64,000 bases of DNA from Pseudomethylobacillus aquaticus (GTDB lineage: Bacteria > Pseudomonadota > Gammaproteobacteria > Burkholderiales > Methylophilaceae), in contig NZ_RJVP01000005.1 in assembly GCF_003730115.1 (NCBI RefSeq), forward strand, positions 62,001 to 126,000, given 5' to 3'. Positions 56,710-64,000 of the stretch are shown here, in pieces; position 1 is the stretch's first letter, and each line of letters opens with the position of its first letter. A program made the translations under genes and the position numbers. Below the pieces are notes generated by a model, which saw only the letters and a program-made list of their open reading frames with translations, had not been told where the DNA came from and searched no databases.

Positions 56710-56753
56710 CCTGCAGCACGCACAATTTTTAGTGAAATGTGCGTGTTGCAGGC
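56709..56753 (-). terminator. Hairpin after the glycosidase-kinase gene
   Basis: A 16-bp stem (GCCTGCAGCACGCACA with TGTGCGTGTTGCAGGC, one G-T pair) with a 13-nt A/T-rich loop, starting 12 nt after the stop codon. The T-run is weak (TTGAATTCTTTT), so it may be a terminator or a pause structure insulating the heat-shock promoter. Confidence 0.65.
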
Positions 56754-56764
56754 CTTGTTCCAGC

Positions 56765-58987
56765 TTAGTGGGCGGGGCGTTTTTTGCGGAACAGGCGCGT
56801 GATGGCTTTGCGGCCCAGGTGGCGCTTGAGCCAGACTTTGCTGTCATACAGATAGAACGGCAGTTTGAAACGCAGGCTGAAGGGCCTGCCAAGGGCGGCG
56901 AGATAGCGGCCCACCAGTTGCTCGCGGCCTTCCCAGTGCAGCTTGTTGCAGATGCGCGTGAGGTCGGCGATACGCTTGGACAGTACCGTGGACTTGTTGA
57001 AGAAATGCGCACGGTTGATGTCGATCAGGCTGAACGCCAGCGTGCCATCCGCTTGTTTGCGAATCAGGATGTTGCCACCGGACAGGTCGCGGAAGAACAC
57101 GCCACGCCCATGCAGCATGAGCAGGAACTGACTCAGTTGCTGATACGCCGCTTCCTGCGAGATCCCTTCGAATTCTGCTGCCCCGGCTGCAAATGCGGAT
57201 AGCAGTTCGCGTGCAGAAAAATCCGCCGGGAAGAAGTCGCAGATATAGTAATTTTCTTTCAGCGAGCGGTCGTTGATGCGTTCGAAATAGGCGATCGGCT
57301 CGGCAGTGGGAATGCCGCGGCGCATCAGTTCGGCAGCGGCGTCCCAGCTGCGTCTGGCTTTGGATGGCTTGAAGCGGTCCACCAGGTGCTTCTGCAGCGC
57401 GATCTTGATGGGCTGTTTGGCGACCACTTTGCCGATCAGCGGGTTCTCTATAGCCCAGATCACATTGCGTGCATTGCGCAGCGTGGTGGCTTTGGTCGGT
57501 GCTGGCAAACGCGCCGGGTGCAGCACTTCTTGCAGGATGCCAGCCGCCGCTGCGCTGGATGCTACGAACATGCCGCGCCAGCCATCGGCCTCGAACAGAT
57601 GATAATATCGGCCGCGCATGTGACGGTGGATGCTGAAGAACGGCGATGACGGTAATTTGCTTACGGCCTGATTGTTTGTATCGGCAGGCCAGCACAAATA
57701 GATAGGCGCTTCGCTGACCAGTGCAGGCAATGCAGCCAGCAACTCGCCATCTCTATCCAGGCAGCGCGCCTGTGACAGGGCGCTAGCTGGGTATACGCTA
57801 GCCAAGGCGATGGCTTTGCCATTGCTGGTCCAGACCGCGTGCACATACTGTTCGGCCGACCTGAAGGCATGCAGTTCCAGGCCACGCGTGGTGTGCATGG
57901 CGCCTTCATAACGCGAGCCCGGGATCAATGTATTGAAGGTACGCATGGCCAGCAATGCCGGGCGTGCGCGGAACTGGGTGCCGGCCACGCTGGCATAGTG
58001 CGTGATGCGCTCCAGTGCGGGGTAACCGTCACTGCCGTCATCGATCAAGCCTTCACGCTGGCAGATCAACGGCCCCCAGAATGCCTGTTCCAGCACCCCG
58101 GAAGCGGCACATAGCAGCATGTGGCGTGCCAGATAGTCGGCCTGTTTCTCTTCGCCGTCCGGCAGCAGGCGTTCGATACGTGGCAGGGTCCAGAACGCGG
58201 CGGGCGAGCTTAATCTGGATACCCCGAAATGCAGGCCGATGTCCTGCAATAGCCTGGCTTTTTTCACCAGATTGACTTTGAGTCTACGTGCCCATTGAAA
58301 CCCCAGAATACGGTGATCATAGCGCTCCGGCTCGGTCACGCGTTCACTGAACAGATTGTTGGTGTGGATGTCGGGTAATTGGCCCAGTTGCGCCAGCTTA
58401 CCCAGCACGGCGATGTTATAGAGCGGCTCGAAGTCGGTCACATTGGGACCGGCTAGGGTGACGCCGTGCGCGCGTATCAGCCGGTAGGCGATGTCCCAGG
58501 CAATGAAGAAGCCTTTGGAATCGTAGCCTGCCCAGCGTCTACGGTTGATGGTGGAGCCGATCTCGATACAACGGATGCGTTGCCCGTAGCGTTGCAGCAC
58601 GTTGGCCACGAAATTATGCCATTCCTGCTGCACGCTGGCCTCGGCCATGCGGCGGGCAGCAGAGTACGGTTGCACCAGATGCAGCATCACGCCGATATCG
58701 GCGGCCAGCAAGCGTTCCAGCAGGCGGTTGGGTGGCCCTTCGAGATCCCCATAGCTAAGGTCTATCCTGGCCTGGCGTAAGCCCATGTGCTGCAACGCCT
58801 GCATCACCACCTCATCCACGGCCGTATCGTCAGCGGTGGCCACACCCACGCCAGCGAAATCGGCCGGAACCGTGTGCCCCGTTGATGGCAGATGCCCGCC
58901 AGGTTTTGCCAGGCCACCGCGCAACACATAACGCAGCCCGGCCCATAGCAGTGCCGGCGTCAGCACGCCTTTGTTTTCAGCACTCAT
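56765..58987 (-). CDS. Glycoside-hydrolase-like domain fused to an LPS-type kinase domain
   Basis: A 740-residue two-domain protein. Residues about 40-450 resemble a clan-A TIM-barrel glycosidase (HFGVSRLSSPAAFWTL, TIN and E-rich strand ends such as RCIEIGSTINRRRW). Residues about 480-740 form a WaaP/InaA-like kinase: K-bearing strand GKVVAK, VDRFKPSKARRSWDAAAELMRRGIPTAEPI, catalytic loop RDLSGGN with D634 and N639, and metal Asp D656 in SLIDIN. No signal peptide, so cytoplasmic, probably modifying LPS core. It overlaps waaC at ATGA. The glycosidase catalytic acids were not assigned, so that domain may only bind sugar. Confidence 0.75.
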   Translation of the reverse strand: MSAENKGVLTPALLWAGLRYVLRGGLAKPGGHLPSTGHTVPADFAGVGVATADDTAVDEVVMQALQHMGLRQARIDLSYGDLEGPPNRLLERLLAADIGVMLHLVQPYSAARRMAEASVQQEWHNFVANVLQRYGQRIRCIEIGSTINRRRWAGYDSKGFFIAWDIAYRLIRAHGVTLAGPNVTDFEPLYNIAVLGKLAQLGQLPDIHTNNLFSERVTEPERYDHRILGFQWARRLKVNLVKKARLLQDIGLHFGVSRLSSPAAFWTLPRIERLLPDGEEKQADYLARHMLLCAASGVLEQAFWGPLICQREGLIDDGSDGYPALERITHYASVAGTQFRARPALLAMRTFNTLIPGSRYEGAMHTTRGLELHAFRSAEQYVHAVWTSNGKAIALASVYPASALSQARCLDRDGELLAALPALVSEAPIYLCWPADTNNQAVSKLPSSPFFSIHRHMRGRYYHLFEADGWRGMFVASSAAAAGILQEVLHPARLPAPTKATTLRNARNVIWAIENPLIGKVVAKQPIKIALQKHLVDRFKPSKARRSWDAAAELMRRGIPTAEPIAYFERINDRSLKENYYICDFFPADFSARELLSAFAAGAAEFEGISQEAAYQQLSQFLLMLHGRGVFFRDLSGGNILIRKQADGTLAFSLIDINRAHFFNKSTVLSKRIADLTRICNKLHWEGREQLVGRYLAALGRPFSLRFKLPFYLYDSKVWLKRHLGRKAITRLFRKKRPAH

Positions 58988-60003
58988 GCGCTGCTCCTGT
59001 CGGATGGATGATGTGCTTGTGACCGGGCGCGATCGGGCATTTCACAGAGTGATTGCAAGGCTTGCCAGGCTTCATCAGGTGAGGGCGTGATGCCTTTGCC
59101 ACCGATGGTGACCGCCTTGCCGGACGCGGCTGGCAAAGCGCCTGCCTGCCAGATATGGGTGTCGCAGAAAATGGCCAGCGTGGGGATATCGAGTGCCACG
59201 GCAAGATGCATCAGGCCTGTATCCAGGCCTATGGTCAGCGGGGCTTGCTGGATCAGTGCCGCCAACTGGCTCAAGCGCATGCGCGGCGGAACAATGGCGG
59301 CAGGCACCGCCTCGGCGATCTTTACCGCGCGCAAACGCTCCACCTCGCTTCCCCAGGGCAGCAGGATCTGCAAGCCGTGCTGCTGCATGGTGACGCCCAG
59401 TGCGATCCAGTGTTCCACCGGCCACAACTTGGCTGCACGCGCCGTGCCGTGGAACACGGGGACAATGTGCTTGCTGATGGCGAAGGGCAGGGCGGTGTCG
59501 GGCACCTTCAGCTCATAACGCAAGGGCAGGGTATCCAGGCTGTAGCCGAGCGCCTTGGCCGCCACCAGGCGATTGCGTGTTACGGCATGCAAATCCTTGG
59601 GGATGTCATGCGCATGGTCGTAGACACGGCCGGCGATGGCTTCTCTGGCGGTGTGGCGGTCTGCACCATGCGACGGCCCGTGCGCCCAGTGACAGATCAG
59701 CGCGCTCTTGAGCAGGCCCTGTGTGTCCAGGATGGCATCGTAAGGTCGCTGACGTAAACGCTGACGAAATGCAAAGAACGCCCGCCAGGTCGCTGTGCTG
59801 AACAGCTGCTTTTTCCAGCGCCGCATGGACACGATGATGCGCTGGTCGATGCGTGGGTTGAGGGCGGCGATCTCGGCGAAACTGTCTTCGGTGACCCAGT
59901 CGATCACGGCATCCGGATGGTGGGCGCGGATATCCGCGATCACCGGCATATTGTGGATCAGGTCTCCCATGGAGGAGGTTTTGACGAGCAGGATGTTCAG
60001 CAT
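58984..60003 (-). CDS. waaC: WaaC, lipopolysaccharide heptosyltransferase I
   Basis: A 339-residue GT9 enzyme that adds the first heptose to Kdo2-lipid A. The start MLNILLVKTSSMGDLIHNMPVI carries the WaaC-specific SSMGDLIH motif, with AKLWPVEHWIALG in the middle and TIGLDTGLMHLAVALDIPTLAIF as donor motif. The frame runs seven codons further up. It is divergent from the WaaG-like gene with only 20 nt between starts and leads into the kinase-fusion gene. Confidence 0.94.
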   Translation of the reverse strand: MLNILLVKTSSMGDLIHNMPVIADIRAHHPDAVIDWVTEDSFAEIAALNPRIDQRIIVSMRRWKKQLFSTATWRAFFAFRQRLRQRPYDAILDTQGLLKSALICHWAHGPSHGADRHTAREAIAGRVYDHAHDIPKDLHAVTRNRLVAAKALGYSLDTLPLRYELKVPDTALPFAISKHIVPVFHGTARAAKLWPVEHWIALGVTMQQHGLQILLPWGSEVERLRAVKIAEAVPAAIVPPRMRLSQLAALIQQAPLTIGLDTGLMHLAVALDIPTLAIFCDTHIWQAGALPAASGKAVTIGGKGITPSPDEAWQALQSLCEMPDRARSQAHHPSDRSSA

Positions 60004-60023
60004 GGCCAATATTTTCGCATACA

Positions 60024-61172
60024 ATGCCTCATTTACTCTCAGCCGGCTGCTACGCCTTGCGATTCGCTTTCCTGATCTTCAAATACTTTCCTTACGGCGG
60101 CGTGCAGCGCGATATGCTGCGCATTGCCAAAGATTGTGTCAGTAAAGGCCATCAAGTCACCATCTACACGGGCAGCTGGCGTGGTGACGCGCCGCCGGAC
60201 AATATCCGGGTGGAGCTGCTGAAGGCACGTGGCATCCTCAATCATCAGCGTCATCAATCCCTGATCGACGGCATGGCCGCCTCGATACAGCGCGACGCTC
60301 CAGACTTGATCGTGGGTTTCAATCGCATGCCCGGCCTGGATGTCTATTACGCCGCAGACCCCTGTTTCCTCGAGCGCGCGCATCATGACCGCGGCTGGTG
60401 GTATCGCTTCAGCGGGCGTTATCGTTTTTTTGCTGGTACCGAACGTGCGGTATTCGGAGCAGAGGGCCGCTGTCATGTCCTGTTGTTGTCCTCGCGAGAC
60501 TTGCACACCTTCCAGCGCTGGTATCAGACGCCTGCCGAGCGCTTCCACATCCTGCCCCCTTCCATTCCTGACTTTGCGGTCTTTGATCGCGCTAGACAGC
60601 GTCATGCGCTGCGTCAGGAATTCGGTTTGCCCGAGCAGGCAAATGTACTGTTGATGGTGGGCTCTGCTTTCGTGCGCAAGGGGCTGGATCGCAGCATACG
60701 GGCACTGGCCGCGTTGCCACAGCGCTTGCTTGATAACACCTGGCTACTGGCCGTAGGCGAGGACAGGGCGGAGCCCATGACGAAACTGGCGCGTGAGCTG
60801 GGCGTGGCGGATCGTGTGATCATCACGGCAGGCCGCCATGATGTGGCTCAGCTGATGCAGGGCGCGGATGTGTTGATGCATCTTGCGCGCTCCGAGCTGG
60901 CTGGCATCGTGATCATCGAAGCGCTCACCGTGGGCTTGCCGGTGATGGTCACTGCAGCGTGTGGCTATGCTCAGCATGTGGCGGATGCAGAGGCCGGGCG
61001 CGTGCTACCTGAACCCTATGATCAGGTGCACTGTCAGCAGCAATTGGCCGAGTTGCTGGACAGGAATGTGCTGGCTGCGTGCTCTGCGGCTGGCATGCGC
61101 TATACCGCGACTATCGCCGCACAGCATTCAGCCACGCTGGAAGCAGATTTATTGGAACACTATGCGCGATAG
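60024..61172 (+). CDS. WaaG-like LPS core glucosyltransferase (GT4)
   Basis: A 382-residue GT4 protein matching WaaG: LRFAFLIFKYFPYGGVQRDML at the N-terminus, PDLIVGFNRMPGLDVYYAADPCF, and SELAGIVIIEALTVGLPVM as EX7E donor motif. WaaG adds the first outer-core glucose to heptose II. The annotated ATG (60024) gives 11 extra residues; a TTG at 60057 would give the more typical start. It overlaps waaP, which fits the common waaG-waaP order. Confidence 0.9.
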   Translation: MPHLLSAGCYALRFAFLIFKYFPYGGVQRDMLRIAKDCVSKGHQVTIYTGSWRGDAPPDNIRVELLKARGILNHQRHQSLIDGMAASIQRDAPDLIVGFNRMPGLDVYYAADPCFLERAHHDRGWWYRFSGRYRFFAGTERAVFGAEGRCHVLLLSSRDLHTFQRWYQTPAERFHILPPSIPDFAVFDRARQRHALRQEFGLPEQANVLLMVGSAFVRKGLDRSIRALAALPQRLLDNTWLLAVGEDRAEPMTKLARELGVADRVIITAGRHDVAQLMQGADVLMHLARSELAGIVIIEALTVGLPVMVTAACGYAQHVADAEAGRVLPEPYDQVHCQQQLAELLDRNVLAACSAAGMRYTATIAAQHSATLEADLLEHYAR

Positions 61173-62007
61173 GCACGCGGCAAAGCATCGCCAGGGCACC
61201 GGGTGCGTGAATGAGCAGATACCGCTGCCCCTTGCCAGGCATTTTGGCGATGACCAGGCATTCACCCAGATCATGGCGCTCAGCGGCGAAGTGTTCCGCG
61301 AGATGCCGGGTCGCCGTACTTTACGCTTCCATCTGGATGGACGACCTTACTTCGTCAAGCTGCATTTTGGTGTGGGATGGCGCGAGATATTCAAGAACCT
61401 GCTGACGCTGCGCCTGCCTATCGTCAGCGCCATGCCCGAATGGCGGGCGATCCACCGCTTCAACAAAATCGGCATCCCCACGACGCCGCCGGTCGCGTTT
61501 GCGAGTCGTGGCTGCAACCCGGCACAACGGCAGTCATTCGTGATGACCGAGGACTTGGGCGATATCGTTTCGCTGGAGACGCTGTGTGCAGACTGGAAGA
61601 CCCAGCCGCCAGAGCCAGCCTTCAAGCGCAGCTTGATCCTCGAGGTGGCGCGCCTGACGCAGTTGCTGCATGCAAACGGCATGAACCACCGTGACTTGTA
61701 TATCTGCCATTTCTGCCTGGATCTGCCCAGGCTGGCGCAGGGTGATCTGCATCTTTATCTGATCGACCTGCACCGGGTCGGCATGCGCCGTCGCATTTCT
61801 TATACAGATCGTATGAAAGATATCGCGGCCCTGCATTTTTCGGCCATGGATATTGGCCTGACCCGGCGCGATGTTTTGCGATTCCTGAAAGCCTATTATG
61901 GGCAGCCGCTCGGAGATGTTCTGGTAGCACAGCGGGCATTGCTGGCCAAGGTTGAATCCAGAGCGCGACGCCTGTATATCAAGTTCCAGCAAAAATATAC
62001 ATCGTGA
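61162..62007 (+). CDS. waaP: WaaP, LPS core heptose(I) kinase
   Basis: A 281-residue kinase that phosphorylates heptose I of the inner core, which tightens the outer membrane. K66 sits in RPYFVKLHFG, the catalytic motif HRDLYICHF has D178, and the metal Asp D202 is in LIDLHRV. The start MRDRHAAKH at 61162 overlaps the transferase end by 11 nt; the long open frame upstream is its shadow. It overlaps the next gene at GTGA. Confidence 0.94.
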   Translation: MRDRHAAKHRQGTGCVNEQIPLPLARHFGDDQAFTQIMALSGEVFREMPGRRTLRFHLDGRPYFVKLHFGVGWREIFKNLLTLRLPIVSAMPEWRAIHRFNKIGIPTTPPVAFASRGCNPAQRQSFVMTEDLGDIVSLETLCADWKTQPPEPAFKRSLILEVARLTQLLHANGMNHRDLYICHFCLDLPRLAQGDLHLYLIDLHRVGMRRRISYTDRMKDIAALHFSAMDIGLTRRDVLRFLKAYYGQPLGDVLVAQRALLAKVESRARRLYIKFQQKYTS

Positions 62008-62804
62008 GTCATGCGGTGCAGAACACGGAATTTATTGCGGATGACTACCGCGCCTTATTGTCCAGCAATGCACTGGATCGCTTTGATCTGGCCTGGGCGA
62101 GGAATGTGGCCTGGGTAGAACCGCCCAACCTGGATCGTGGCGGCTTCAGTGGCGTAGGCCGGCTTGGTTTGCAAGCGGCCGGTGGCAGCACAGTGCATGT
62201 CTATCTCAAGCGTCAGGAAAACCATGTGCGCAAAAGCCTGGCTCACCCATGGCGCGGCGAACCCACCTTGCTGCGCGAGTTTTCCATCATCCAGCATTTG
62301 CAGCGCCACGGCGTTCCCACGCTGGAGCCCATCTTGTTCTGTACGCAGTCGCGTTCAGGGCAGCAGCGCGCTGTGATGGTCACGCTGTCGCTGGAGGGCT
62401 ATGTCCCCATGGATGTGTTCACGCAGTCAGCGGACTTTTTGGGAATGTCGCTGACACAGAAAAGAGCGTTCATCGCGGCGGCGGCAAACATCATAAAAGA
62501 GATGCATGCCGCCGGAGTGCAGCACCGTGCCCTGTATGCCAAGCATGTGTTTGTAAAATTGCAGTCCGGGCAGTTCAAGCTTGCACTGATCGATCTGGAG
62601 AAGGCGCGTAAAAGCTGGTTGCCGCTGGCGAGCACCTACTTTGACCTGACGACCTTGAATTACCGTACAGCGGTCTGGAGCCGTACCAGCAGGCTGTATT
62701 TTCTAAAGCAATACTTTGCCGTTGCGCGCCTGACTGGCTGGCAAAAACTGATAGGCAGGCTGATCGCAGCACGTTCAATCAAGAAACAAAAGGTGTTGGT
62801 ATGA
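62004..62804 (+). CDS. InaA/WaaP-family kinase-fold protein lacking the HRD aspartate
   Basis: A 266-residue lipopolysaccharide-kinase (InaA) family protein. K69 (VYLKRQE) and the LIDLEKAR metal Asp D197 are present, but the catalytic loop reads HRALYAKH, with A176 where WaaP in the same operon has Asp. It may be a pseudokinase or use different chemistry, as in some InaA-type proteins. The GTG start overlaps the waaP stop, and it is followed by overlap into a heptosyltransferase gene, so it is surely part of the LPS-core operon. Confidence 0.87.
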   Translation: MSHAVQNTEFIADDYRALLSSNALDRFDLAWARNVAWVEPPNLDRGGFSGVGRLGLQAAGGSTVHVYLKRQENHVRKSLAHPWRGEPTLLREFSIIQHLQRHGVPTLEPILFCTQSRSGQQRAVMVTLSLEGYVPMDVFTQSADFLGMSLTQKRAFIAAAANIIKEMHAAGVQHRALYAKHVFVKLQSGQFKLALIDLEKARKSWLPLASTYFDLTTLNYRTAVWSRTSRLYFLKQYFAVARLTGWQKLIGRLIAARSIKKQKVLV

Positions 62805-63796
62805 ACCAGGATAATCAACAGCGCTTACAGGACGGCGCACGCATTCTTGTGCTGACCTCGAGTAGTACAGGCAATAATGTGTTTTGCACGCCCGCCATCA
62901 GCCTGCTCAGGCGCCGATTCCCGCACAACAGGATCGATGTGGCAGCACTCAGCAAGCTCAGTGCTGAAGTGTTCGAGAATAATCCGGACGTGGGTCAGGT
63001 GCATGTGGTCAAACATGCCAGGGCACTGGACAAGCTGGCGCCGGGCTATGACAGCATCCTTGCCTTGAATGTCAACGCGCTCAAGAAAATGAAGGGCGCA
63101 AAAGCCACCATGCTGACGGTGGGGCCATTGTCGGAGAACCTGCATCATGCTGAACAATTGTTGCAGTTCGTTGCTGGCCTTGCAGGAGTCGAAGTGCTGG
63201 AAAGCGATAGGCGTTATGTTGTTTCCGGCAAGCCCTTTGTGGGGAAGTTGGCGCTGGATCCGGCCAGCCTCGCCGCCGACAGTCTGCTGGTGAACATTCA
63301 TCTGGGCTGCGGGCGTACGCTGCTGCATGGATGGAAATTCTTTTACCGTAGCCGCGCCAACGATAAAAAGATGTGGCCTATCCAGTCCTATGTGGAATTG
63401 GGCAAGCAATTGATCGCGGCCAACCCCAGGATACGCATCGTGTTGACGGGCACCGCGAACGAAGCATATCTGGCCAGGCAATTCTGCCGCCTTGTGCCGG
63501 GCAGCATCAATCTGGCCGGCAAGACCACGGTGCCGCAACTCACTGCCTTGATGAAAAGCTTGAGCCTGTTCATCGCGCATGACTGCGGTGTGTTGCACAT
63601 CGCCGCTGCCAGTGCAGTGCCTATCGTTGCTTTGTTCGGGCCAACCAATGAGGTACTGACCGGCCCTTATCCGTTAAGGCCACAGCATCGCTTGCTCAAG
63701 AAGCCATCCATGACGGATATCACACCCGCAGAAGCGAGTGCGGCAGCGATCGAGCTGATGACAGCGTTTCCCCGAACGCTGACACAGGCAAGCTGA
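62801..63796 (+). CDS. GT9 heptosyltransferase-family protein (WaaF/WaaQ-like)
   Basis: A 331-residue GT9 protein. It has LVLTSSSTGNNVFCTPAISLLRRRFP in place of the usual SxxGD motif, and FIAHDCGVLHIAAASAVPIVALFGPTNE as the donor motif (HDCG rather than NDTG). These changes suggest a diverged donor or acceptor. It overlaps the genes on both sides at ATGA/TGATG. Confidence 0.87.
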   Translation: MNQDNQQRLQDGARILVLTSSSTGNNVFCTPAISLLRRRFPHNRIDVAALSKLSAEVFENNPDVGQVHVVKHARALDKLAPGYDSILALNVNALKKMKGAKATMLTVGPLSENLHHAEQLLQFVAGLAGVEVLESDRRYVVSGKPFVGKLALDPASLAADSLLVNIHLGCGRTLLHGWKFFYRSRANDKKMWPIQSYVELGKQLIAANPRIRIVLTGTANEAYLARQFCRLVPGSINLAGKTTVPQLTALMKSLSLFIAHDCGVLHIAAASAVPIVALFGPTNEVLTGPYPLRPQHRLLKKPSMTDITPAEASAAAIELMTAFPRTLTQAS

Positions 63797-64000
63797 TGCT
63801 GCCTGCAACAGTGCCTACATTGCAGGCCAGCGACCTGTATGCCATCGAAAGGCCGTCTGAGCGGCGTTTCGTCATCATGCTCAATGCCGCGGACGATCTG
63901 CATGTAGAGGCAGTCGTCAGGGTGGTAAAGCATAGGCGTGTCGTGGTGCGTGCTGTCTGGCAGTCAAGGCCGGTGTATGCCAAGTTGTTCATAGGCCGCG
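63796..64000 (+). CDS. Kinase-fold protein of the LPS-core operon, N-terminal part
   Basis: The first 68 residues only; the gene runs out of the window. The segment VVVRAVWQSRPVYAKLFIG resembles the nucleotide-binding strand pair of the WaaP/InaA group, with K63 as the ATP-binding Lys. Its ATG overlaps the upstream stop. It would be the fourth kinase-fold protein in this locus. Confidence is limited by truncation. Confidence 0.65.
   Translation, partial: MLPATVPTLQASDLYAIERPSERRFVIMLNAADDLHVEAVVRVVKHRRVVVRAVWQSRPVYAKLFIGR

Noticed and set aside
60961-61161. 67-codon upstream extension of waaP
   Set aside because: Lies entirely in the WaaG-like gene in another frame; the WaaP-like sequence begins after the ATG at 61162.

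Overview
The window is a 64 kb stretch of a GC-moderate proteobacterial chromosome, densely coded, with many overlapping stop/start codons. Gene content and order (hisS-yfgM-bamB-der, hfq-hflX-hflK-hflC-hisZ-purA, recR-ybaB-dnaX beside the SRP RNA, mtaD-ubiG-gph, grpE-dnaK-dnaJ) point to a Betaproteobacterium. A four-gene block for tetrahydromethanopterin/methylofuran-type cofactor synthesis directly after purA points to a methylotroph, most likely Methylophilaceae (Methylobacillus/Methylovorus-like). This is inferred from content and order only; there is no rRNA in the window.

Layout. 1-9.6 kb: 3' part of ispG, hisS, two orphan peptide-type ABC ATPases, yfgM, bamB and der; then divergent bamD (-) and rluD (+). 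9.6-13.3 kb: pgeF, a ZIP metal transporter, a small membrane protein, rimO and an unknown 115-aa protein. 13.4-19.9 kb: a TetR repressor divergent from an RND tripartite efflux operon, with an AcrR-like operator inside the pump promoter. 19.9-27.9 kb: gltX, then hfq-hflX-hflK-hflC-DUF2065-hisZ-purA. 27.9-31.1 kb: cofactor genes (DmrB-like flavoprotein, DHPS-like protein, DUF447 protein, MfnB-like protein). 31.1-35.1 kb: OmpA-family porin, then mtaD-ubiG-gph. 35.2-38.8 kb (-): CigR-like protein, recR, ybaB, dnaX and the SRP 4.5S RNA. 38.9 kb: tRNA-Ser(GGA). 39.0-41.8 kb (-): ftsX, ftsE, ftsY. 42.1-46.5 kb (+): a pair of M16 peptidase proteins (one active, one without the zinc motif), rsmD, coaD, ferredoxin and a glyoxalase-family gene. 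46.7-52.0 kb (+): glycan genes (ELM1-family, two GT4, two GT9). 52.0-56.7 kb (-): a small lipoprotein, then grpE-dnaK-[S23]-dnaJ behind a sigma32-type promoter. 56.7-64.0 kb: an LPS-core locus with waaC and a glycosidase-kinase fusion on the minus strand, and a WaaG-like transferase, WaaP kinase, InaA-like protein, GT9 and a further kinase (cut by the window edge) on the plus strand.

Most unusual structures. (1) A four-helix-bundle S23-family gene sits between dnaK and dnaJ. It is enclosed by two inverted arrays of a 7-bp unit (NGTGAAA / TTTCACN) that begin 2 nt after the dnaK stop and end 9 nt before the dnaJ start codon. One heptad supplies the GTG start and another a possible ribosome-binding site. 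The last codons of the gene form a 14-bp terminator-like hairpin. It looks like a minimal insertion cassette in the heat-shock operon. (2) The LPS-core locus holds four kinase-fold proteins, one fused behind a TIM-barrel glycosidase-like domain and one lacking the catalytic Asp. (3) The cofactor genes follow purA without a gap.
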